Origin: Syntrophales bacterium
GTDB taxonomy: Bacteria > Desulfobacterota > Syntrophia > Syntrophales > UBA5619
NCBI GenBank assembly: GCA_023229765.1
Contig: JALNYO010000013.1
Location: 1-64,000 of the forward strand
Length of the DNA stretch: 64,000 bases
Direction of reading: 5' to 3'
This document shows positions 8,988 through 17,496 of the stretch, one piece after another; positions within the stretch are counted from its first letter, which is position 1; the number at the start of each line of letters is the position of its first letter. The notes beneath the pieces were generated by a model. That model was not told the DNA's origin, did no database searches, and worked only from the letters and a program-made list of their open reading frames with translations. A program made the position numbers and the translations under genes.

Positions 8988-9053
8988 TACTTGTTCCTCC
9001 TTTCCAAGATAAACAAAAAGTCGTTACCGAAAAGTTCGGTTTTCATACTCGGC

Positions 9054-9080
9054 GGGAACAATCTGTCAGATATTGTTCCC
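9054..9080. repeat. Stem-loop in the leader of the ADH/AOR operon
   Basis: Nine-base arms GGGAACAAT (9054-9062) and ATTGTTCCC (9072-9080) flank a 9-base loop. It falls inside the predicted 5' leader of the alcohol dehydrogenase transcript. It has no T-run, so is not a terminator. It could be a regulator site or an mRNA stabiliser. Confidence 0.5.
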
Positions 9081-9179
9081 AATGAATGCACGCCGGTATC
9101 TACCCAATACCTAAAGCGTTTTCAGGCAGGATATAATATTGGTCTGTATTGTAATCAATTCGTGAACCATAGTTATACC

Positions 9180-9194
9180 GCACGATACATGCCA
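9180..9194 (-). promoter_or_regulatory. Sigma-54 (-24/-12) promoter for the ADH/AOR operon
   Basis: Read on the minus strand the site is TGGCATGTATCGTGC, against consensus TGGCACGNNNNTTGC. The invariant GG and GC dinucleotides are present with exact 10-base spacing. Transcription would begin near 9168 and run into the alcohol dehydrogenase gene at 8987. A sigma-54 activator gene lies immediately upstream, and a palindrome array sits about 107-133 bases upstream of the GG, where enhancer sites normally lie. The rest of 8988-9392 holds no gene. Confidence 0.7.
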
Positions 9195-9299
9195 AAAAAG
9201 CATTACCCCTTGCATTTATCCAAATAATTGATATTAAAGAGTATCTCGGTATGGCGCGGCTGTGACAAAAAAGAAAATGTATCGCTCAGACTGCCGGTC

Positions 9300-9326
9300 T
9301 GGCAATATTTTGCCATATTGGCAAAA
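9300..9326. promoter_or_regulatory. TGGCAA/TTGCCA palindrome array (candidate activator site)
   Basis: Three half-sites alternate with TAT spacers: TGGCAA (9300-9305), TTTGCCA (9309-9315) and TGGCAAAA (9319-9326). The last two make a perfect 19-base palindrome. It lies between the activator stop codon and the sigma-54 promoter, so it is a natural upstream activating sequence for the activator at 9393-11345. Confidence 0.6.
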
Positions 9327-9392
9327 AGCAGGTTATGAGGTTTTCACTTATCTTAAATTGTAATGCAGGCATGAAAATGGAGGTTGTGCCGT

Positions 9393-11345
9393 CTACCGTA
9401 TGCTGAAAGCTTTCATTTTTCTGTAGAAGGTACGCAGGGGAATGCCGCACGCTATGGCTGCCGCTTTCACGTTCCCGTGTTTCTTCAACGACTTGATCAT
9501 AATATTTCTCGTTATCTCGTCTATATCCTGCCCCGAAACATCCTCTTCGGCGGATTCGCAGGGCAATACATCGGCAAGATCTTTAAGGGTAATGACATTG
9601 CCAGTACAGAAATTGAAGATGCCTTCCAGGCAATTTCTCAGCTCACGAACGTTTCCCGGCCATGAATACTGAAGAATCAACTGGAGTGCATCCGGCTCAA
9701 TCCCTTGTATTGTCCGGTGAAATATGCCGTTCATCTGAAAAATGAAATGATTCACAAGGGCAGGGATATCCTCCTTCCTCTCTTTGAGGTTGGGAATTCT
9801 TAACCTCACTACATTTAACCTGTAAAGCAGGGCTTGAACAAACCGGCCATTCAAAGCCTCTTCTTCAAGCTTCACTGAACTTGCCGCGATGATGCGGATA
9901 TCCAATGGCAGGGAACGTTTGCCGCCAATTCTGATCACGTTCCGATCCTCGATGACTCTGAGGATTTTGCTTTGCGCCGACAGATCCATTGCATGAATCT
10001 CATCCAGAAAAATGGTACCCCCGTTGGCCTGTTCAAATTTGCCGCTGTTGCCCCCTCGAAAGGCGCCTGTGTAAGCGCCCTTTTCATAGCCAAACAGTTC
10101 ACTCTCTACCAGTTCGCGGGGAATAGCAGCGCAGTTGAGCGCAACAAAAGGTCCTTCGCGAAAGGGACTTTCATTATGAATGGCATGGGCAAACAGCTCT
10201 TTCCCCGTACCGGTTTCCCCCTCGAGCAGAACAGTCGATCTTCCCTGAGCTACTTTCTTCGCTTTGCCGATAACGTCAGCGATAGCGGGACTTGTTCCGA
10301 TTATACTGTCAAACGTATACCGAGGCGTGTTCAACACGGCCTCTGGGATCGCCGCCTGGTAGATCTTCTGCTTTTCCTCCAATTTCAGCAAATAGACGAC
10401 GCCATTGCCGGATTGGTCAGGGATGGGAATGGAGTCCACATGGAAATGATGGGAACAGCCTGCATCGAAAGACATCCCCACACCGCCACCGGAACCTCTC
10501 AGCAGGGATTCCACTCCTTGCGTTACCCCCAGCACATTCCTTATATCCTTGTGTTTCGTATTTTCCGAATTAATCCTGAAGAATTCCAGAGCCCGTCTAT
10601 TCAGATCAATTATCTCACCCTTCGCGTTTACAAGCATGAGGATGCTTTGGGCGTATTCAAATGTTGAACGATAGTATGACTGAAAAAGCCGAAGCTGGTC
10701 CAATTTCATTTTTGAAGAGAGTTCAAACTGGATGGAATTGGCAGCACTCAGCAAAACCGGAATAAATCTTCTGAGCTTCTCGGCGTCATGAAAAGGAACG
10801 GTAAAATCGAGACAGCCCAGTAAATTCTGTTCGTAGTCAAATACGGGCGTAGCGATGCAACTGGCCCAGTGGATTCTCTTATTATAGTGTTCCTCGGCAG
10901 TGATGCAGGCAAAACGCTTTTCTTCGAGGGATATGCCGGGGGCGGTGGTGCCGACAATATGTTCCTTTATGGAACTGCCGATAAGATCGGTCGGCTGGCT
11001 CTCCTTCATAAGCCTTAATACCCTTTCGTCACCGGCAATGGAGAGGATATAGCCATCCGCATCGGAGAAAAACATAGCAAGCGGCTGAAAGGAAAAATAT
11101 TTCTCGATATCCTTGTAATGAGCCTGGAGAATATTATGAAGATCAGGCTGTCCGTTAATTCGCTTGCTAATCGAGTTTTGATCGATCTCCATAAGAGCCA
11201 TTTCGTTACAGAGGTTTACATCGGCTTTTTGACAACGCTCCCATGATGATTTAATGTGGGCCGGGACGTTTTCGCTGTCTCCGGTTGAGACAAACCTGTC
11301 CCACACTCTATAGAATTCTGTCCTTTCCGATAGTCTCCTGGACAT
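9393..11345 (-). CDS. AcoR/NtrC-type sigma-54-dependent activator
   Basis: The 650-residue protein has an N-terminal AcoR-like helix (HIKSSWERCQ), a GAF-type sensor region (about 60-205), a PAS-like region (about 225-320), an AAA+ domain and a C-terminal Fis-type helix-turn-helix (GNVKAAAIACGIPLRTFYRK). Walker A is GETGTGKE; the sigma-54 contact loop is GAYTGA rather than GAFTGA, a tolerated variant; Walker B is TIFLDEIHA. It has no receiver domain, so it probably senses a small molecule through GAF/PAS. Start ATG 11345 follows CCAGGAGA; an upstream ATG lacks a site. The promoter and palindrome just downstream point to control of the ADH/AOR/Liv operon. Confidence 0.92.
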   Translation of the reverse strand: MSRRLSERTEFYRVWDRFVSTGDSENVPAHIKSSWERCQKADVNLCNEMALMEIDQNSISKRINGQPDLHNILQAHYKDIEKYFSFQPLAMFFSDADGYILSIAGDERVLRLMKESQPTDLIGSSIKEHIVGTTAPGISLEEKRFACITAEEHYNKRIHWASCIATPVFDYEQNLLGCLDFTVPFHDAEKLRRFIPVLLSAANSIQFELSSKMKLDQLRLFQSYYRSTFEYAQSILMLVNAKGEIIDLNRRALEFFRINSENTKHKDIRNVLGVTQGVESLLRGSGGGVGMSFDAGCSHHFHVDSIPIPDQSGNGVVYLLKLEEKQKIYQAAIPEAVLNTPRYTFDSIIGTSPAIADVIGKAKKVAQGRSTVLLEGETGTGKELFAHAIHNESPFREGPFVALNCAAIPRELVESELFGYEKGAYTGAFRGGNSGKFEQANGGTIFLDEIHAMDLSAQSKILRVIEDRNVIRIGGKRSLPLDIRIIAASSVKLEEEALNGRFVQALLYRLNVVRLRIPNLKERKEDIPALVNHFIFQMNGIFHRTIQGIEPDALQLILQYSWPGNVRELRNCLEGIFNFCTGNVITLKDLADVLPCESAEEDVSGQDIDEITRNIMIKSLKKHGNVKAAAIACGIPLRTFYRKMKAFSIR

Positions 11346-11439
11346 AATGTCTCTCCTGGATCCACGTCGAGACTGAACGCAACACATTTAAACAGCTATC
11401 CCGAGTGTGTCCGAACAGCTTTATTGCAAGGACCCCGAA

Positions 11440-12183
11440 TTACCGAGGCGGGGCAATGCCCAGCTCAATCAGCACACTTTTGACAAATTCCAGTCCGTCC
11501 GGTTTATACGCGGGAAGGATCCATGGCATTTCCTGCAAGGTCTGCAGGAGGGAGGGCAAAATGTCAAAAGGTATGGCGACGAGTTGATGGCCTTCCGGAA
11601 ACAGGTCTCTTCGCTTCATGCCATGACCAAAGCCACAGGTGGTATAGTTCAGTTTCCCTGTCAAATAGGGATAAACATAAAGCCATGCGCAACCGATTGC
11701 GGCCGACATCTTACTCGACCACATTTCGCCGGTTCTATAGCTCATCGCGCGCAGCAGAATTTCTGATTGGCTGGCCCTGGCAAGGATAATCAAAACATCC
11801 GGATCGAAGGAAAGTTTGTCCAGCGGGGAAAAAGCAACGTAGTGAGCCACATTTTCCTTTATTCTGGGAATATATGAATACAGCCTGCTTGCGGCCCGCG
11901 ACCCGTCGAAGATTTGCAGCCCGGCGCCAAATTGACCGCTTATAAAAGGTTCTGGAGCATCCGCCTGACCCAATACATACGTTCCAGCTTCACAAGTATG
12001 GCTCTCCTTATCGGCATAAAAGACATTCCCTGCCTGCGCCTTCTTGAGCATTTCGCACAGGGCCATTTTTTCGTTGAGTCTCTCGATATCTTCCGGTCGT
12101 TTGACAAGGAATTTAACGCCTACCGGCTGCACCGGAAATTCAAATTTGGACAGGATTGCAAAGTCTTGTTTAGTTAGTGTCAT
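11440..12183 (-). CDS. DUF169 family protein
   Basis: This 247-residue soluble protein resembles the DUF169 family. Features are an early PVGVKF segment, a Cys-containing ALCEMLKKAQ region, CEAGTYVLG, DVLIILARASQSEILLRA and a late GCAWLYVYPYLTGK-x-NYTTCGFGHGMKRR block with conserved Cys and Gly. The family's function is not established. It sits between an MBL-fold hydrolase (30 bases upstream) and the sigma-54 activator (94 bases downstream), all on the minus strand, so it may be part of the same regulatory or accessory unit. No signal peptide or membrane segment is seen. Confidence 0.75.
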   Translation of the reverse strand: MTLTKQDFAILSKFEFPVQPVGVKFLVKRPEDIERLNEKMALCEMLKKAQAGNVFYADKESHTCEAGTYVLGQADAPEPFISGQFGAGLQIFDGSRAASRLYSYIPRIKENVAHYVAFSPLDKLSFDPDVLIILARASQSEILLRAMSYRTGEMWSSKMSAAIGCAWLYVYPYLTGKLNYTTCGFGHGMKRRDLFPEGHQLVAIPFDILPSLLQTLQEMPWILPAYKPDGLEFVKSVLIELGIAPPR

Positions 12184-12212
12184 TATACCCCCTCTTTTCT
12201 GCTCCCCTCTGC

Positions 12213-13187
12213 CTATGAAAACATAAATTTTGACCCGACACTGTTAAGAACGAAAGCATCGGGGAAAGCTTCCGAGAAACGATGCATCGCCTTCCATCCC
12301 GTACAGTGCATGGGGACGATGAACTTTGGGCCAATTTTTAGAAGAGCGGAAACGGTGTCCTCGATAATCGGCTCAAAAAATGGCCCGGTAAGATGAAACC
12401 CGCCGAGAATCGCATAAACTTGTTCAATCCCGGTTATCTTTCTCGAATGGAGCACTGTATTGACGATTCCTGAATGAGCGCACCCTGATATTACCACCAG
12501 ACCCTTCCCTTTCAAACAGACAACAAGAGCCTGATCATCAAGGATCGGGTCGGGAACCAATTCACCGTCCTGCACCAGCTTTGCAATAGGGAATCCCTTT
12601 TCAAAAGCTGTCGTTCGTTCTACCTCTCCGGTCACCAGGATCGTGCCGTTTGCCAGAGGCACAGGCATCCGGGATTCCACAATTTTGCCTCCCCGCTTCA
12701 TCAGCTCTTCCCTGACCAAGGTATTCGGAAAGCGTTCCATGTGTCCGTCAGGAAATTTCAAAAACCGTGGGGCTGTAAAGACCGCAGGATGAACCACGAG
12801 AGGGACCGACCAGGAAAGTTTTTCCATGAGGGGATAAAGGGCGCCCGTATGATCCATGTGCGCATGACTAAGCACAACCGCCTCAACGGCGCCGATGTCG
12901 ATACCCAGGATCTTCAGGTTGTAAGGAACGCCTGTCTTATTATGACCGGTATCGAAAATAATGCTGTGGGACTCTTCACCCTGAAAAGTTTTAACAAGCA
13001 TGGACATCCCATGCTCGGCAATTACCGTTTCTCTTGAGATCTCGTCCCCGGTTCGAAAAACTGGGCGGGCAACAACGTCAGTGCTCCCCAGCAGGACATC
13101 GACATAATTATCCATGAGGACGGTTATCTCAACTCGATCAACCGCCTGGAGTGTTGCGGGCAATAAAGATACGCTTTTTTCTTCCAT
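12213..13187 (-). CDS. Metallo-beta-lactamase-fold hydrolase (COG1237-like)
   Basis: The 324-residue protein has the zinc motif SHAHMDHTGAL (H-x-H-x-D-H), then GCAHSGIVNT, GGFHLTG and PMHCTGW. This pattern matches the COG1237 group, which includes dihydropterin aminobenzene phosphate synthase-like proteins. MDNYVDVLL near the N terminus is also typical. No signal peptide is present, so it is cytoplasmic. Start ATG 13187 follows AAGGGAG. It is first of a probable three-gene unit (this gene, DUF169, sigma-54 activator), downstream of the terminator at 13287-13320. The exact substrate is unknown. Confidence 0.85.
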   Translation of the reverse strand: MEEKSVSLLPATLQAVDRVEITVLMDNYVDVLLGSTDVVARPVFRTGDEISRETVIAEHGMSMLVKTFQGEESHSIIFDTGHNKTGVPYNLKILGIDIGAVEAVVLSHAHMDHTGALYPLMEKLSWSVPLVVHPAVFTAPRFLKFPDGHMERFPNTLVREELMKRGGKIVESRMPVPLANGTILVTGEVERTTAFEKGFPIAKLVQDGELVPDPILDDQALVVCLKGKGLVVISGCAHSGIVNTVLHSRKITGIEQVYAILGGFHLTGPFFEPIIEDTVSALLKIGPKFIVPMHCTGWKAMHRFSEAFPDAFVLNSVGSKFMFS

Positions 13188-13286
13188 TGGGCCGCTCCCT
13201 TTATCCTATTTTGAGTAATCAGGCCACAGCGGGAAAAGTGAAGCCCCTCGCTAAAAATATTGCGGATATCCTCAATCATATCAAGG

Positions 13287-13320
13287 GTAAAGAAGAAACC
13301 GGAGGGCAAAAGCCCTCCGG
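13287..13320 (-). terminator. Intrinsic terminator of the acyl-CoA synthetase/Liv operon
   Basis: Perfect 9-base stem CCGGAGGGC/GCCCTCCGG (13312-13320 and 13299-13307) with a 4-base loop. On the minus strand it is followed by TTTCTTCTTT. It lies 11 bases after the stop codon of the binding-protein gene. Confidence 0.88.
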
Positions 13321-13330
13321 CTAATAACTA

Positions 13331-14581
13331 TTAATGTTTATAAATGTTGCGATAGGGCCAGACGCCTAACTTGACGACCTTGCCCTTCTGCACCTGATCC
13401 ACACGTACCTTATCAACTCCCTCGATCCTGCCTGGGGCGTAAGTTATCGGCACACTGCTTATACCGCCGGTATCAAGGTTCTTAATCCGGTAAAAACCCT
13501 GTTCCAGTACATCAGACGATTTCAGCTTCTCAAAGGGCACCTTTTCCAAGGCAAGCCGCAGTGCTTCAACCTGGATCATTGCCTCAAGCATTCCCCCCAT
13601 ATACATGATATTGTTTGCCATTTTGTTGGGGTGATACTTCTTTTGGAGATCCAACTCGAACTTTACCCCCTCGCTGGTGTCGTCCCAGTTGGGGAAACTG
13701 CCGGCGCAGACATAACCATCGCCCAGTTCGCCCATAGAGGAAGCCAAGATAGCCGCATGACCAGGCGCACTCGTGCCAAAGGTCATCTTGTAGGCCAGAT
13801 GGGGTCCCATCCCCAGTCTGACCATCTCTTTTACCGTAGGCTGTGAACCGGGGTTAATCATAACCCCAAGCGCCAGGTCAACTTTATTGTTCTTCAGCCA
13901 CATAAGCTGGGTGGTAGGCGGCGCTGTAGGCACGAGAGGCACATACTGGGTGCCGACAAATTCATACCCTATCTTCTCAAGATAAGCCTTCATCTCCGGG
14001 ATCTCAATTGACCTGCCCATGGCGTTATCCGCGGTAAGGTAGGCAACCCTTGGTTTCCTTTTTTCCTTCCAGTTTTCTTTGAACCAATCGGCGATGGCCG
14101 CCAGTTCATCGGTGTAGAGGGGATAATATGTGAAAACGGTCCCTGGCGGCGTCAACAGGTAAGGTCCTGTGGCCATTGTGGTTGCGCCCATTTTATCTGC
14201 CTTCAGCCTGTCTTTCAGCGCCAGGGCTATCGGCGAGCCGGAACATCTGTAAAGCAGTATTCCCTTGGCCTTCAGCTCCTCATAGATAGTCAGAGCCTTC
14301 GCCGGCTTGAGCTCATCATCCCGCCAGAGCACCTCCAGGGTGACATCGGCCGGCCACATATCCTTCCGCCAGGGCGCCAGTTTTTTTGTCTCATTTACAT
14401 ATTTGGCATAGTCCTCGAAGGCGGTCAGAACCGCTGCCGAATCCTCCGCAAATGGACCTGTAAGAGACTGAGTTCCTGAAATATACAGCTTTTTTTCAGC
14501 CTGAGCGCTGGCAGGCAGCAGCAACAGCGCCCCCATGACAACAATCACAAAACTTACCAACCATCTTTTCATCTTATCCAT
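13331..14581 (-). CDS. Periplasmic branched-chain-amino-acid-type binding protein
   Basis: The 416-residue protein has a signal peptide (basic MDKMKRW, hydrophobic core, cleavage near AQA-EK) and a type I periplasmic binding fold (ISGTQSLTGPFAEDSAA, then RVAYLTADNAMGRSIEIPE). It is the last gene of the second Liv operon, next to the terminator. Start ATG 14581 follows AAAGGAG; an upstream ATG at 14614 would displace the signal peptide. It differs clearly from the binding protein at 4802-6004, so the two transporters should take different ligands. Three acyl-CoA synthetases in the same operon suggest a carboxylic acid ligand (inference). Confidence 0.88.
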   Translation of the reverse strand: MDKMKRWLVSFVIVVMGALLLLPASAQAEKKLYISGTQSLTGPFAEDSAAVLTAFEDYAKYVNETKKLAPWRKDMWPADVTLEVLWRDDELKPAKALTIYEELKAKGILLYRCSGSPIALALKDRLKADKMGATTMATGPYLLTPPGTVFTYYPLYTDELAAIADWFKENWKEKRKPRVAYLTADNAMGRSIEIPEMKAYLEKIGYEFVGTQYVPLVPTAPPTTQLMWLKNNKVDLALGVMINPGSQPTVKEMVRLGMGPHLAYKMTFGTSAPGHAAILASSMGELGDGYVCAGSFPNWDDTSEGVKFELDLQKKYHPNKMANNIMYMGGMLEAMIQVEALRLALEKVPFEKLKSSDVLEQGFYRIKNLDTGGISSVPITYAPGRIEGVDKVRVDQVQKGKVVKLGVWPYRNIYKH

Positions 14582-14597
14582 TTCTGTTTCTCCTTTC

Positions 14598-14631
14598 TTG
14601 TTGACAGCCAACAACCCCCGCCCGAGGGCGG
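14598..14631. repeat. Two small hairpins in the leader of the binding-protein gene
   Basis: TTGTTG/CAACAA (14598-14603 and 14609-14614) and CCGCCC/GGGCGG (14618-14623 and 14626-14631) lie in the 171-base gap between the acyl-CoA synthetase and binding-protein genes. No T-run follows. They may affect mRNA processing; nothing else is seen in this gap. Confidence 0.35.
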
Positions 14632-14752
14632 CTTATGCTCCCGCTTCCTTTGGCACCTATGGGACAATTTCTTCTTCTTCGCTTTACAACACGCCAGGAA
14701 GAATTCCCCTTATCCGCTTCTCCATTACTTTATAGATATTGCAAGTCTGGTT

Positions 14753-16354
14753 TTAACCATGAATCTGGGAGTCTGTCGAGTAACGCTCCCGCAACTCGCG
14801 TTTCATGATCTTTCCCGCTGCGTTTTTGGGCAATGCCTCAACAAATTCTAATGATTTTGGAGCCTTGTAGCGTGCTATCTTTCCCCGGCAGAAGTCTGTA
14901 AGTTCTTCTGCTGTAACGTTCTCTCCGGGCCGCAAAACTACCACCGCATGCACCCGCTCTACCCAATATGGATCAGGCACGCCAATGACCGCAACCTCTA
15001 AAACAGCAGGATGTTGATAGAAAATATCCTCCACCTCCCGCGGGAAGACATTCTCGCCGCCCGAGATAATCATATCCTTTTTTCTGTCAGCTATGTATAT
15101 ATATCCCTCTTCGTCATAGTAGCCCACATCGCCGCTATGCAGCCAGCCGTCCACAATGGCCTTCGCGGTGTCCTCCGGCTTATGCCAGAATTCCGCCATG
15201 ATCTGCTTGCTTTGAACTATTATCTCTCCTACTTCGCCAACCCCGACATCATTGCCTTCCCCATCCACAATCCTTACATGCACCCCCACATCCGGCTGGC
15301 CGGTGGACATGAGTTTTTTCTGTTCCTCCGCTGTTTTATCCAGAACATTGTGATCCTCTTTCGACAAGTGAGAAATCATTGGGCCACTTTCGGTCTGACC
15401 ATAACCCTGGTTAAAAATCGGGCCGAAAACCTTCACGGCTTTCTTTATTACCACCAAAGGCATCGGGGAGGCAGCATACCAGATTAGCTTCATAGAGCTT
15501 ACATCATACTTGTCAAGATCAGGCAGATTAAGCATGGCCACTATGTGGGTCGGCACAAGCTCTATCTGGGTGGCCCGCTCATCCTGGATAATCTGCAGCG
15601 TGGCTGCGGGGTCATAGAATTTTACGATAACGCTGCATCCGCCGCTGTATATGGCAGCCCGTAAATAGGTATTCCCCGCAATATGGAAGAGCGGCGATAC
15701 TATAATATGTCTGTCCCCAGGCTGCATGCCTGTATCTATAATCCGCGTTTTACTGTCTTCTATGAAGCGACGATGAGTATATAGAGCTCCGCGAGGCACG
15801 CCAGTCGTCCCGCTGGTGTAAATTATGGAAACAGGATCGTCCTCTTCAACCTGGGTATCAGGCTCCAGCCCGGAATGCACTGCCAATAAATCATCGTAAG
15901 CTGTCATGCCGGAGGCAGCGCCTTCCATGGAAATAAAATGCTTAACCTTCGGCAGCCGCTCTCTCAAAGAACTGACCACCTCTGCTAATTCAGGCCCGAC
16001 AAAGAGGATCTGGGCGTCTGAATAGTTAATGATATATTCCAATTCGCTTGCCTGCAGCCGGGGATTAAACGGCGAGGCAATAAATCCCCCTTTCATCGCC
16101 ACCCCGTAAAGATCAACAAACGCCAGGCAATTCCATGACAAAATGCCTATTACATCGCCCTTTTGTACTCCCATACCGTGCAAGGCATCAATAAGCTTAT
16201 TTATTCTCTCATTGTAAGCGGAAAAAGTCACCCTTGCCTCTCCGTACACGAAGGCTTCTTTATCTGCATATAAGAGTGCATTTCTATAGATAATGTCTGC
16301 AAAGGTGCCTATTTTGTATCGGCATAGCTCCTTTAGTAGATTTTTTGTAGCCAC
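14753..16354 (-). CDS. Acyl-CoA synthetase (AMP-forming)
   Basis: The 533-residue adenylate-forming enzyme has the P-loop IIYTSGTTGVPRGA, the GYGQTESGP motif, the hinge region WLHSGDVGYYDEEGYIYIAD-RKKD and the C-terminal catalytic Lys in NAAGKIMKREL. The family turns a carboxylic acid, ATP and CoA into acyl-CoA, AMP and PPi. Substrate range (fatty, aromatic or cyclic acid) cannot be assigned. It lies between livM (90 bases upstream) and the binding-protein gene, one of three such ligases in the operon. All key motifs are intact. Confidence 0.92.
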   Translation of the reverse strand: MATKNLLKELCRYKIGTFADIIYRNALLYADKEAFVYGEARVTFSAYNERINKLIDALHGMGVQKGDVIGILSWNCLAFVDLYGVAMKGGFIASPFNPRLQASELEYIINYSDAQILFVGPELAEVVSSLRERLPKVKHFISMEGAASGMTAYDDLLAVHSGLEPDTQVEEDDPVSIIYTSGTTGVPRGALYTHRRFIEDSKTRIIDTGMQPGDRHIIVSPLFHIAGNTYLRAAIYSGGCSVIVKFYDPAATLQIIQDERATQIELVPTHIVAMLNLPDLDKYDVSSMKLIWYAASPMPLVVIKKAVKVFGPIFNQGYGQTESGPMISHLSKEDHNVLDKTAEEQKKLMSTGQPDVGVHVRIVDGEGNDVGVGEVGEIIVQSKQIMAEFWHKPEDTAKAIVDGWLHSGDVGYYDEEGYIYIADRKKDMIISGGENVFPREVEDIFYQHPAVLEVAVIGVPDPYWVERVHAVVVLRPGENVTAEELTDFCRGKIARYKAPKSLEFVEALPKNAAGKIMKRELRERYSTDSQIHG

Positions 16355-16443
16355 TTATTACCTCCACTCCCGGTGCTACTGTAAGGGCTAATTACCTGGC
16401 ATGGATGTGTGATGAAGCGGAGACAAAACGTCCCCCATAAATT

Positions 16444-17493
16444 TCATTCTTCATGTGAGAAGGGCCATAGCTTGAAATACGCTTTGACGCTTCCCCAGAG
16501 GTGAGCCAGTCCTCTTGGTTCAAGAATAAGAAATATTATGATGACTAAACCGCGCACAATTAAAGCCATTGAAGCGGCGGCCTGCGCGGCAATGAACGCG
16601 GAGAAAACCGGGCCAAAAAAAGTCACAAGTTCATCGAGCAGCTTCAGAAATATTGCGCCAAGGATACCCCCGATAATGCTCCCCATACCCCCGACAATCA
16701 GCATGCCCAAATACCAGACGGAGTCCATGAAGGGAAACTGATCGATACTGGCAAAGCCAAAATAGTGAACCAGCAGCGCTCCGGCAACTCCTGCATAAAC
16801 ACAGCCGATAAAAAATGCCTGCAGCTTGTAGCTCCACAGGCTTATTCCCATAACCTCTGCAGCAAGGTCGTTATCCCTGATTGCAACGAAGGCCCTGCCG
16901 GCCCTGGTTCTCACGATGTTTACAGCCAGAAGCGTGGCCAGACAGGCAAATGTCATGACAAGATAGTAATAACTGGCCTTGGACTCAAACGCGAAACTGC
17001 CTATCCTGGGTTTGGGCACGGCCATGCCATCTGTGCCGCCGGTAATGCCCCGGAGCTGAATTATCAGCCAGATAATAATGAAATGCGCGGCAATGGTTGC
17101 CATAATCAGGTAGAAGCCCTTGATCTTCAAAGATGGCAAGCCGAAGATCAACCCGGCGAATCCCGCGGCCAGGGCGGCGCAGGGAAGGGCCGCCCAGAAT
17201 GACCAGCCCCAATGAACCGTCAGGAAGGCTGAAGTATAGGCGCCGACAGCCATAAAGCCAACATGCCCTATGGAGATCTGGCCGCTGTACCCGGTCAGGA
17301 TATTGAGCCCATGGACACTGATAATGGCAATGCCAATCATTGTCATTATGGTCACTATCCGGTCGCTGAGAAACAGGGGGCAGATTGCAAGTAAGACAAG
17401 AAAGGCAAAAATCACCCCCACATGCAGCCGGGTTTTATAGATAGCCGTATCCTGCGCATAGTTTTCGTGAAAGGTTTCGCTGCGCAAACCCAT
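16444..17493 (-). CDS. livM: Liv-type ABC transporter permease, LivM (second cassette)
   Basis: The 349-residue membrane protein has a roughly 28-residue polar N-terminal extension, then several hydrophobic segments. Family landmarks are NILTGYSGQISIGHVGFM, the cytoplasmic loop GRAFVAIRDNDLAAEVMGI and IVGGMGSIIGGILGAIF. It starts 3 bases after the livH stop, so the two permeases are coupled. It forms the inner-membrane channel with LivH at 17497-18384. Confidence 0.94.
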   Translation of the reverse strand: MGLRSETFHENYAQDTAIYKTRLHVGVIFAFLVLLAICPLFLSDRIVTIMTMIGIAIISVHGLNILTGYSGQISIGHVGFMAVGAYTSAFLTVHWGWSFWAALPCAALAAGFAGLIFGLPSLKIKGFYLIMATIAAHFIIIWLIIQLRGITGGTDGMAVPKPRIGSFAFESKASYYYLVMTFACLATLLAVNIVRTRAGRAFVAIRDNDLAAEVMGISLWSYKLQAFFIGCVYAGVAGALLVHYFGFASIDQFPFMDSVWYLGMLIVGGMGSIIGGILGAIFLKLLDELVTFFGPVFSAFIAAQAAASMALIVRGLVIIIFLILEPRGLAHLWGSVKAYFKLWPFSHEE

Positions 17494-17496
17494 TTA

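Noticed and set aside
9300..9315. Second sigma-54 promoter in the TGGCAAAATATTGCC sequence
   Set aside because: GG to GC spacing is 9, not the required 10 bases; better explained as an operator palindrome.
9393..9672. Plus-strand reading frames inside the activator gene
   Set aside because: They are shadows of the minus-strand activator; no ribosome sites, no domains.
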